A stretch of 64,000 nt of DNA from Akkermansiaceae bacterium UBA4589 (GTDB lineage Bacteria; Verrucomicrobiota; Verrucomicrobiia; Verrucomicrobiales; Akkermansiaceae). The notes below the pieces were generated by a model. The model saw nothing but the letters and a program-made list of their open reading frames with translations. It was not told the origin of the DNA and made no database searches. Below, one piece after another: positions 36,405-45,500 of this stretch (within the stretch, counting starts at the first letter, position 1; every line of letters starts with the position of its first letter). The stretch is from contig DGJT01000032.1 of assembly GCA_002387565.1 (NCBI GenBank), positions 75,086-139,085 on the forward strand. The letters run 5' to 3'. Made by a program: the position numbers and the translations under genes.

Positions 36405-38981
36405 ATGAAATACTTATTCACTCTACTCTTTATCTCTCTGCTCTCTTGGGCTGGAGCTCAGCAGAACTCTGGTCAACCCTATGCTCAAGTTGAAGTGAGT
36501 AGCTTCAATGTTATCGAAGGCGAAACCTTTTTCTTATCTGTAGATATCTACAATGATAAAGCTAAATCACCTCCTCTAATTAGTACTCATCCTAACCTAA
36601 GTATTATAGCTTCTGATCGTCAATTTCAGCAAAAAAACCGCCAACTTATAGATAGCTTTATTTATCAGGTTACAATCAAAAAATCAGGGATCATTGAGTT
36701 GCCACCTATAGAGGTTTATACTCAGAAAGGTGGTCTTATAAAAACAGCACCTCTTAAGTTTATAGCTCAAGATTTCAGTCAAGTAAGTTGGGATACTCTG
36801 ACTATTGACCAACAAACCTTAGCTTATGGAACCATACTCAATGCGAGTAACTCCAGGCCTTATGTCGGCCAAATGGCGAGTGCTTACCTCAAGGTCTTAC
36901 TACCTGCTAATATTAATATAGAGGAATTTAGAGAATTAGATTTAGCATTCAATAATATTGCAGCAGATCCTTTTTCTCTGCAAAATGCACCTTTTAATAG
37001 TGTTAATACTATACGTGTAGATGGTGCTAAATACCAAATTTACAATTTTAATACGCAATTTTCATGCTTGAACCCTCAAGAAGCCAGTATAGGTGACGGT
37101 GAGCTTATTCTTGCCGTGCGAGCAGTCAATAGATCTATGGGTATTTTTCAAACCTACACTACCATTGATTTGAATTTCAACTTACCTGAAATCACACTCC
37201 AGGCACAAAACTTACCTGAAGGAAAGCCTGCTGACTTTACTGGTGTCATTGGTGACTTCACTTTATCAAGTAGTGCTAACTTGGAAAATTATACTAGTTT
37301 TAGTGATGTAATCAATGTGACTTTTAATCTACAAGGTGAAGGCAATTTTAATGATAGCATTATACCAACTATTACAGACACAGACAATTGGCAGGTATAC
37401 CCCACTCAAATCGTTAATGCTGTCACGCAGAATAATTACCACGATATAACTTTTCATCAAATTATTCGTAGTAATCAGCCACAAAAAGTAATTCCTAGCT
37501 ATAGCTTTAATTACTTCAATCCAAAAACTGGTCAGTATGAAACGGCTCAATCAGAGCCTATTGAATTACCTAGTTTAGTGATTGATTCAGCTACTGCCTT
37601 AGCTGAAATCAACACACAAAAGCTCACCCAACCTTTAGGCCTTCTCACCCAACCTTTAGGCTGGAAGCAAGTTATCGTTGCGGACTTATCTAATGAAATA
37701 AAGCTTATTTTAAGCATTAGTCTAATTGTTCTTACGCTTTATCTTATTATCCTCATTATCATCACTGTCAAAAAATACCAATGTGCCAAGCTTCATCACC
37801 AATTAAAGCAACAGCTTTTACAGACGCTCAATCAGAGTTTAACTAGGCAAAGTTTTTATAAAAACTTACTACACCACCTCGATATCTACCTCAAAAAGAA
37901 TAATAATCAAAAATTGCCTAAATCTCTAACCCTTGAGCATGAACAATGGCTCGCTTATGCTTACGATAAAGATAATCAAACATCTTTAGATCATCACCAA
38001 GCTAACAAAGCCATTAAACTTACTCTTAAAGCGGTGCAAAAAACTAAAACTAAAACAAAGCCTAAACCTAAAGCACTTAAAAATCATCATACACTAAGTC
38101 TATTTATCCCACTCAGCTTATGCATATTGAGCTTAATGAGCTCATGGTCTCAAGCAGCTACCAATACTCAACCTGACTACTGGAACCAAGCATTTGAGTT
38201 GTATGAACAGGATAACACTATCGAAGCCTTAGAGCTCTACCAAAAGCTCATCGATGAATACTCACAAGAAACTTCTAATATAAATCCTTTAGCTGATTTA
38301 TATTTCAACTTAGGTGTGTGTTATGAAAAACTGCAACGTGTAGACTTAGCTCATCTCTCTTACCTGTACGCACTAGATATCCAACCCTCACACCCTACAA
38401 GCACACATAATTTGGCCATACTCACCAATAAACAAGATTTTGCTCAACCTGCAGTTAATGCCAGTTGGCTGTCTGTTATTAACAACTACCATCTTTGGAT
38501 CATTAGCTTAGCTTTAGTTTTAGCTATTATTTTCCTTTTACACTTAATTTCAGCCAAAAAATCTAATCATAAATCAATCTCTTTATCTCTATTTATTATT
38601 TCTTGTATGATTCTACTTGGCACCTTAATTTTATATGTATATAATTATTTTTATAAAGAAAGTATTAATGTCAACTCTCATTCTTCTTCTCTAGCTATCA
38701 TTATTTCCGCTACATCTGCTGATTATTTTGAAAGTGCTTCATCTCAAAGCACTCGACTAGGAATCCTCGCCTCTGGAGCTCCTGTTTATGTAAAGGCTCA
38801 ACGTGAACCTTATTCACTGGTTCAACCTATTAGCGACCAACAAGGTCAACCATCTAGTCTAGGTTGGTTAAATAACCAGTTATTCTGTCTTGTATCTCAA
38901 GCTCCACAAATCTTACTTCAACCGTTTTCTATTTTATCGTCTGATTCCCCTCCGACTAACTCAAACACCCCTCAAAGTTAG
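36405..38981 (+). CDS. batD: BatD/BatE fusion: oxygen-tolerance domain, TPR and SH3-like end
   Basis: An 858-residue protein. It has a signal peptide (~1-18) and a BatD beta domain (~25-420, starting YAQVEVSSFNVIEGETF). A transmembrane helix (LILSISLIVLTLYLIILII, ~433-451) is followed by a Lys-rich cytoplasmic loop and a second hydrophobic segment (~565-585, ending SQAA). A TPR unit (NQAFELYEQDNTIEALELY) and a second (ADLYFNLGVCYEKLQRVDLA) come next, then two helices, and an SH3b-like C-terminal domain (~775-835). The latter half equals a BatE protein, so BatD and BatE are fused. It ends the operon. Confidence 0.82.
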   Translation: MKYLFTLLFISLLSWAGAQQNSGQPYAQVEVSSFNVIEGETFFLSVDIYNDKAKSPPLISTHPNLSIIASDRQFQQKNRQLIDSFIYQVTIKKSGIIELPPIEVYTQKGGLIKTAPLKFIAQDFSQVSWDTLTIDQQTLAYGTILNASNSRPYVGQMASAYLKVLLPANINIEEFRELDLAFNNIAADPFSLQNAPFNSVNTIRVDGAKYQIYNFNTQFSCLNPQEASIGDGELILAVRAVNRSMGIFQTYTTIDLNFNLPEITLQAQNLPEGKPADFTGVIGDFTLSSSANLENYTSFSDVINVTFNLQGEGNFNDSIIPTITDTDNWQVYPTQIVNAVTQNNYHDITFHQIIRSNQPQKVIPSYSFNYFNPKTGQYETAQSEPIELPSLVIDSATALAEINTQKLTQPLGLLTQPLGWKQVIVADLSNEIKLILSISLIVLTLYLIILIIITVKKYQCAKLHHQLKQQLLQTLNQSLTRQSFYKNLLHHLDIYLKKNNNQKLPKSLTLEHEQWLAYAYDKDNQTSLDHHQANKAIKLTLKAVQKTKTKTKPKPKALKNHHTLSLFIPLSLCILSLMSSWSQAATNTQPDYWNQAFELYEQDNTIEALELYQKLIDEYSQETSNINPLADLYFNLGVCYEKLQRVDLAHLSYLYALDIQPSHPTSTHNLAILTNKQDFAQPAVNASWLSVINNYHLWIISLALVLAIIFLLHLISAKKSNHKSISLSLFIISCMILLGTLILYVYNYFYKESINVNSHSSSLAIIISATSADYFESASSQSTRLGILASGAPVYVKAQREPYSLVQPISDQQGQPSSLGWLNNQLFCLVSQAPQILLQPFSILSSDSPPTNSNTPQS

Positions 38982-39060
38982 CTCTCTATAGACGCTGTAT
39001 TTAGTAAAGCTGTCCAAGAGAGTTAAAGAAAATTTACCTAATCCCCCTGCTCTACTAATT

Positions 39061-40026
39061 ATGCCTATAAAACGTCTAGAATTCGAATCCGCCTATGTTC
39101 TTGAAGCTCTTTTAGCTGAAGATGAAAAACTACTCAATTACCTCGATGATGAACTAGAGGTAAAAAGTATTACTAGAGACCATTGGATAGAGTTTGAAGG
39201 CGAACCACAGGCTTTAGATAGAAGTCAGCGTGTTTTTGATGACCTACTTTTATCTTATAAACAAAAACAAATAATCACACCTAGTGAATTTAAGCTGTCT
39301 GTAGAGCTTAGCAAAGACTCTTCTGATTTAAACCTGAGCGCCCTAAGCAGCCTTAAGCTCTTAGGTAACAAAGGCAAGCCCTGTATCACCGCTAAAAATC
39401 CAGAGCAACTTAGCTACCTACAGTCGATGATCGATCATAGTGTTGTTTTCGGTTTAGGTCCTGCTGGAACAGGTAAAACCTATCTTGCGATGGCGATGGC
39501 TCTATCACTTTTAGAGCAAAAGAAAATTCAAAAAATCTATCTCACAAGACCTGCTGTCGAGGCAGGTGAAGAATTAGGCTTCTTACCAGGTGATCTACAT
39601 GAAAAAGTAGCGCCTTACCTCACCCCTCTCTATGACGCTATGCAAGCTATGCTTCATCAAGACGAAATCAATCATTATTTACAAAACAATATTATTGAAA
39701 TCGCACCTCTTGCTTACATGCGAGGTCGCACGCTCGCTAATGCTTTTGTTATTTTAGATGAAGCGCAGAACACGACTTGCGAACAAATGTACATGCTCCT
39801 GACTCGTCTTGGAGAAAATAGTCACTGTGCCGTCACTGGTGATTTATCTCAAATTGATCTAAAGCCACGCGTCGACTCTGGGTTGCGTGAAGCCACACAA
39901 GTACTAAAATCTTCAGATAAGATTGCTTTTCATCACTTCACAACACAAGCCATTGTACGTCATCCATTAGTAAAAGAAATTATTGAGTCTTACGAAAAAC
40001 ACCGTAACCCAGGGTCTGAGGCTTAA
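39061..40026 (+). CDS. phoH: PhoH-like ATPase
   Basis: A 321-residue P-loop protein. Walker A is GPAGTGKTYLA and Walker B is VILDEAQN. LTRPAVEAGEELGFLPGDL between them is diagnostic for PhoH/YbeZ. The N-terminal ~100 residues form the KH-like domain. YbeZ works with the YbeY endoribonuclease in rRNA maturation. The order phoH-yqfF-ybeY seen here is the widespread bacterial arrangement, supporting the assignment. Confidence 0.92.
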   Translation: MPIKRLEFESAYVLEALLAEDEKLLNYLDDELEVKSITRDHWIEFEGEPQALDRSQRVFDDLLLSYKQKQIITPSEFKLSVELSKDSSDLNLSALSSLKLLGNKGKPCITAKNPEQLSYLQSMIDHSVVFGLGPAGTGKTYLAMAMALSLLEQKKIQKIYLTRPAVEAGEELGFLPGDLHEKVAPYLTPLYDAMQAMLHQDEINHYLQNNIIEIAPLAYMRGRTLANAFVILDEAQNTTCEQMYMLLTRLGENSHCAVTGDLSQIDLKPRVDSGLREATQVLKSSDKIAFHHFTTQAIVRHPLVKEIIESYEKHRNPGSEA

Positions 40027-40200
40027 TTAAATCGCTGATCACCCCTTAGAGCTCTAATTAATTTACAGCATAATAAAAAACCTTGCTTATTTAGCTATAC
40101 TTTTTACAATCTTGCCTCCTCAAAGAGGAATACTGCTCACCTAAACTATGTCTAGTGATAGCCCTATCATCACGATTAGTTGTATTTAATTATCTTAATT

Positions 40201-40207
40201 AAAGGAG
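40201..40207 (+). promoter_or_regulatory. Canonical Shine-Dalgarno before the yqfF-like gene
   Basis: AAAGGAG ends seven bases before the ATG at 40215. It is the only textbook Shine-Dalgarno I found at a start in the window, and it decides ATG 40215 over the in-frame TTG at 40212. It lies at the end of a ~185-base leader that also contains cctcctcaaagagga, which could pair with the ribosome-binding site. Confidence 0.7.
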
Positions 40208-40214
40208 CAATTTG

Positions 40215-41810
40215 ATGATGTTTAAGACGCTAAAAAAACTTATCTCACGTTGGAAACTCTCCAAAAAAGGCTTATATAATGGCAAGCCAAGAAGGAAGCT
40301 AAAAACCAATGGCACAGCCAACACTTTCAAGTCGAGCTTAGTCATTAAATCTGGTTTTTACCTTATTTTCATTATAGTTATGGCCTATCTATATGGTCGT
40401 GCTCAAAGTTCTGCAAACTCTTGGGGAAACTTTCTTGTATACATAGGGCTTATTACTACATCGTTAGTGAGCTTAGAAATTAATTTCAAAAATTTAGTTA
40501 AAGATAACCAAAAGGCTATACTTATTTTATTAATTGTAGCGCTACAGATTATTCTACATAAATATATTTATTTGTTTATTGAAGCTAGAGATTTATCTAC
40601 GAGTTATCTTTTTTTATGTTCACCGTTTGTGTTAGCACCTATTGTTCTAACGTTATTACTTGATAGAAAAGTCGGCTTCTACGCTGCAATTTTTTGTAGT
40701 TTAATTAGTACTTCAATTATTGATAGCTCTATCAATCAAGCCATTTTAGTAACGGGGTTAATCACTGGGTTTATGGCAGCTATACTAGCCAATAGAATAC
40801 GCTCCAGATATCAATTACTCAAATTAGGTATGTTAATGGGGGTCATGATCCTCATTTTGGGTTCGATTTTCCAAATCATTGTATTTCCTTGGTGGAATAT
40901 CAACAGCTGGCAACAAGATAGCAGTCATACCTTCAGTTTGATTTTATGTGCTTTGATTAACGGCATTCTAACTTCGATGATTGTCACTCCTCTATTGCCC
41001 GTTCTTGAGCAGTATTTTGAAACTACTTCCGTATTAGGCTGGTTAGAACTCAGTGACCTTAAACACCCTTTATTAAAACGCTTGCAGCTTGAGGCTTCTG
41101 GTACTTTTCAGCACAGCATGTTAGTAGCCACTCTTTCAGAAGCTGCAGCAGAGAGTATAGGTGCTAATGCCATGCTATGCAGAACAGCATCCTATTTTCA
41201 TGATATTGGAAAACTAGAAAAACCTGAATACTTTGTAGAAAATCAGTCATCAGACATGGCCAATCCTCATAATTCACTCACGCCTTCTATGAGCGCTTTG
41301 GTTATTATCTCTCATGTGAAAGATGGTATTGATTTAGGGGTTAAAAGTAAATTAAAGCCCTCTATTGTTGAAATCATTGAACAACACCATGGCTCTTCTT
41401 TGGTGCGCTTCTTTTATCATAAAGCGCTAGAGCACCAGCAACAAATTAAAGAAGATATAGCCAATGGACAAGCTTCTGAACTAGACCTGCCTGAAGTAAA
41501 GGAGCATAATTTCCGCTACCCAAATAGAAAGCCTCAATCTCAAGAAGCCGCAATTGTGATGATTGCTGACTCTGTAGAGAGCGCCTCACGCAGTCTTAAA
41601 AAACCCACTCAAAAAAATCTTCGTTCTCTCATTGATGAAATCGTATTAGAAAAAATTAATGATAAGCAATTTAACGAATGCAACCTTAGTTTTTCTCAAT
41701 TAGAACAAATTAAAACTTCTCTCTACAAGACCTTAAGCTCAATTTTACATCATAGAATTAAGTACCCAAGTAAAAAAGCAACGGCGGCTATCAAAAAATC
41801 TGATCACTGA
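40215..41810 (+). CDS. YqfF/PgpH-like membrane HD phosphohydrolase, short form
   Basis: A 531-residue protein. After a basic cytoplasmic N-terminus (~1-48) come about seven hydrophobic helices (~50-260). A cytoplasmic HD domain follows with FQHSMLVATLSEAA, SYFHDIGKLEKPEYF, EIIEQHHG and IADSVESASRS. This is the catalytic part of PgpH, which hydrolyses c-di-AMP. Bacillus and Listeria PgpH are ~710 residues and carry a large extracytoplasmic 7TMR-HDED domain before the membrane helices; it is absent here, and the helices begin almost at once. Location between phoH and ybeY supports orthology. Second-messenger specificity is inferred. Confidence 0.85.
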   Translation: MMFKTLKKLISRWKLSKKGLYNGKPRRKLKTNGTANTFKSSLVIKSGFYLIFIIVMAYLYGRAQSSANSWGNFLVYIGLITTSLVSLEINFKNLVKDNQKAILILLIVALQIILHKYIYLFIEARDLSTSYLFLCSPFVLAPIVLTLLLDRKVGFYAAIFCSLISTSIIDSSINQAILVTGLITGFMAAILANRIRSRYQLLKLGMLMGVMILILGSIFQIIVFPWWNINSWQQDSSHTFSLILCALINGILTSMIVTPLLPVLEQYFETTSVLGWLELSDLKHPLLKRLQLEASGTFQHSMLVATLSEAAAESIGANAMLCRTASYFHDIGKLEKPEYFVENQSSDMANPHNSLTPSMSALVIISHVKDGIDLGVKSKLKPSIVEIIEQHHGSSLVRFFYHKALEHQQQIKEDIANGQASELDLPEVKEHNFRYPNRKPQSQEAAIVMIADSVESASRSLKKPTQKNLRSLIDEIVLEKINDKQFNECNLSFSQLEQIKTSLYKTLSSILHHRIKYPSKKATAAIKKSDH

Positions 41811-41813
41811 TTT

Positions 41814-42272
41814 ATGTCAAAAACACCTATTCCTTGTTCAGTTTACAATAATCAAACTCAACTAGACCTAGATGACGCGTGGCTCGCTAAGATCCCATTA
41901 TGGGTAGAGCAGTATGTTTGGCCACAGGCTAGTTCTTGCCAATTAGATGCTAGTGTATTTAATGAGCTAGACTTTTTAGAAATCGCCTTCATTGATGATG
42001 AGGCTATTAGTAAGGCACACGCTGATTTCATGGATGACCCTACACCTACTGATGTTATCACTTTTCTACATGGAGAACTGCTTATTAGTGTTGAAACAGC
42101 ACATAAACAAGCGCTCCTACACAAACAAGAGTTTCACACAGAATTATTACGTTACATCATTCATGGCATCTTACATTTAGCGGGGCATACTGATTATGAA
42201 ACTGAAAATCAGAAACAAATGCTTGAAGCTCAAGAGGTAATTTTAGCTAACACTATTTCTGATTTTAAATAG
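41814..42272 (+). CDS. ybeY: Endoribonuclease YbeY
   Basis: A 152-residue metal-dependent RNase for 16S rRNA 3' maturation and ribosome quality control. The zinc motif is HGILHLAGHTDYE, with all three His residues kept, although the usual GYDH is GHTD here. DPTPTDVITF is the other conserved segment. It starts three bases after the yqfF stop. The weak hairpin AGAAAC/GTTTCT just after it (42277-42292) may end the transcript. Confidence 0.92.
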   Translation: MSKTPIPCSVYNNQTQLDLDDAWLAKIPLWVEQYVWPQASSCQLDASVFNELDFLEIAFIDDEAISKAHADFMDDPTPTDVITFLHGELLISVETAHKQALLHKQEFHTELLRYIIHGILHLAGHTDYETENQKQMLEAQEVILANTISDFK

Positions 42273-42517
42273 CTTAAGAAACAAGGGTTTCTATCTATTT
42301 AAAGCCTAAGATAAACGCCTCTTTCTATTCTGAGTAGATCACAAAAGGGATTCTTATTATAGAGTAAGTTTACTTTAGTTGTTTTTCAAAGAAATTAAGA
42401 AAATTGGCTTGGCAATAACTAGCCTTTAGCTTATTTTTTGTAACCATTTAGTCTGGTTATTACAAATAGCGCACAAGCTTAGCTATAACCTTTATTACAA
42501 ATAATAAAATTTTTAAT

Positions 42518-45500
42518 ATGTCAAATTTTTACCACAGCTCTACACCACGCATTGATTCTCTTCACAGTTTTGACAACGAGAAAGATAACTGCGGCATGGG
42601 TGCCCTTGTTAATATTCACGGCAAGCCTTCTTACAGTATCCTCAATCAAGCTCTCTGCTCTGTGGCAAATATGACACATCGTGGTGCGGTTGATGCTGAT
42701 ATGAAGACAGGTGACGGCTCTGGTATCCTTAGTCAAATCCCGTTTCCTTTATTTCAAGAAGCTGCAGCTGAGCTGGGAACTAAAGTTACCGACAAAAGCA
42801 TTTTAGGTGTTGGTGTCTTCTTTTTCCCTAAAGGCGACAATGATGCACAAACCAGAATTAAAGAATTAACTGAATCAGCTCTTACCAAGCGTAATATCAC
42901 TATTATCGGTTGGAGAAAAACACCTGTTGATATCCACGCCCTAGGTAAACTCGCTCAAAAAACTGTACCGACTATTGAGCACTTACTGGTACTTAATGAA
43001 ACAGGTTGTGACCAAGATAGCTTCGAAAGGTCTCTCTACCTTTGTCGCCGTGAGGTAGAGCTTGGCACAAAAGATATCGCTGATTTTTATATCCCGACTC
43101 TTTCAAGTTACCTCATTTCATATAAAGCCTTAGCTATGCCTGAAGCGCTCAAAGCGTTTTACCTCGATTTACAAAACCCTAAATTTGAAACAGCTATTGC
43201 TTTATATCACCAGCGCTTTTCAACCAACACATTCCCTGCTTGGCCTCTTGGTCAACCATTTAGAAACATGTGCCACAATGGTGAAATCAACACGGTTAAA
43301 GGTAACCGTAACTGGATGGCATCACGCGAGGAGCTCTTTGAATCAGATATCTGGGGTGAAGACGTCAAATGGCTCCAACACCTCCTCTCAAGTGGTGAAT
43401 CTGACTCAGCTTCACTAGACCATGCTTTAGAGCTGCTCATTCTTTCTGGTCGTGAACCCGAACATGCGATGTGCATGCTCGTTCCTCCTGCTTACATACA
43501 TGACCAAGATATCTCTAACGAGCTCAAAGCCTTCTACGATTACCTATCTTCATTCTCTGAGCCTTGGGATGGCCCAGCAGGCTTAGTTTACACTAATGGT
43601 AAAAAAGTCTGTGCCTCACTGGACCGTAACGGCTTACGCCCTTCAAGATTTGTTCTAACTGATGACGGCACTTTATATATTGGCTCAGAATCAGGTGCTG
43701 TTTGCTTCCCTGAGGACAATGTTAAGCAACGTGGACGTTTAGGACCAGGCGAAATGATGAGTATCGAACTTGGTAAGGGTTACATAGAATTTGATAAAGA
43801 CATCAAAGAAAAACTCGCTAGACAAAAGCCTTACCGTCAATGGATAGAGGAAAACCGCCTCGAGCTTAGCGACTTTGTATCACAAGAAGCTCAAGTATCA
43901 GAAATAGAGCTCGACCCAGTCTTACGCTCACGTATCCAAATTAGCCAAGGCATCACAGCCGAAGATCTAGACATGGTATTCCCTCCTATGATAAAAGGCT
44001 CTCAAGAGGCCGTCTTCTCTATGGGTGACGATATCCCTCTGGCTGTATTGTCTACTCAGCCACGCTTGCTTTTCACTTACTTTAAGCAACTTTTTGCTCA
44101 AGTGACAAATCCACCTATTGATCCTATTCGTGAGTGGTCAGTCATGTCTCTACAGGCAGCCTTAGGTTCAGAAAGTAATTTACTCACTGAAACACCTGAG
44201 CACGCCCATGTGCTCAACCTTCAATCTGCCCTCCTTTTTGAACATGAGTTAGAAACTATCCAAACTTTACGTAACGAAGGTTTTATTACTAAAACAATTG
44301 ATACTACATGGGATGCTTCAAAAGGCTCAGCAGGATTACAGCAAAGACTAGAAGAAATTTATAAAGAAGTAGATGCCGCTGTCGAAGCTGGGGTTAATAT
44401 CCTCATACTTTCTGACAAAGCCATATCAGCTACACGTATAGCTATTCCATCACTCATGGCAACTGGCGCTGTGCATCACCACCTCAACCGCAGCCGTAAA
44501 CGTATGCGTGCTTCAATTATTGTCGAAACAGCTGAAGCTAGAGATACTCATCAACTTGCTTGCTTGTTTGGTTTTGGTGCTACAGCTGTTTGTCCTTACC
44601 TTGGTTATGCTACGGTTAGACAACTGTGCACTGAAGACAACAAACTTAGTGATATTCCTGCAGACAAAGGTATGGCTAATTACCGCAAAGCCCTTGAAAA
44701 AGGTATCCTTAAGATTATGTCTAAAATGGGGATCAGTGTACTCAACTCTTATCAAGGAGCGCAAATCTTTGAAGTTCTTGGCTTAAATAGCGAGGTTATT
44801 GATGCTTGCTTTACAGGAACTTCATCTCGTATTGCTGGTATCGGGTTTAAGCAAATCGCAGAAGAAAGCATTATTCGCCATAAGGCAGCTTGGGAGCCAG
44901 CGAGTGAAGCTCCTCTTGATTTAGGCGATCCAGGTTACAACCGTTACCGTAAACAAGGTGAGCGCCATGCACTTACCACTGAAGTGATTAAAAATTTCCA
45001 TAACTACGTCAAACATGGAAAAGCTGAGGATTACGATGATTATGTCAAAGCGACATTAGACTCTCACCCTATCACCATCAAAGATTTATTAGAATTCAAA
45101 CCAACCACTGCCATCCCTCTTGACGAAGTAGAAAGCGTAGAATCCATTAGAAAACGCTTCACCACAGCGGCTATGTCTATGGGCGCTCTATCTCCTGAAG
45201 CTCACGAAACCTTAGCTATTGCTATGAACCGTATTGGTGGTAAATCAGATTCAGGTGAAGGTGGCGAAGATGCTCGTCGTTACACCCCTTACCCTAATGG
45301 TGATTTGGCTCGTTCACATATTAAACAAGTGGCTTCAGGTAGATTCGGTGTGACAGCTCACTACCTGGTCAATTGTGATGAAATTGAAATCAAAATGGCA
45401 CAAGGAGCCAAGCCTGGTGAAGGTGGACAACTTCCAGGTCACAAAGTCACTGGACTGATTGCTAAGTTACGTAATACTCAACCAGGTATTCAACTTATTT

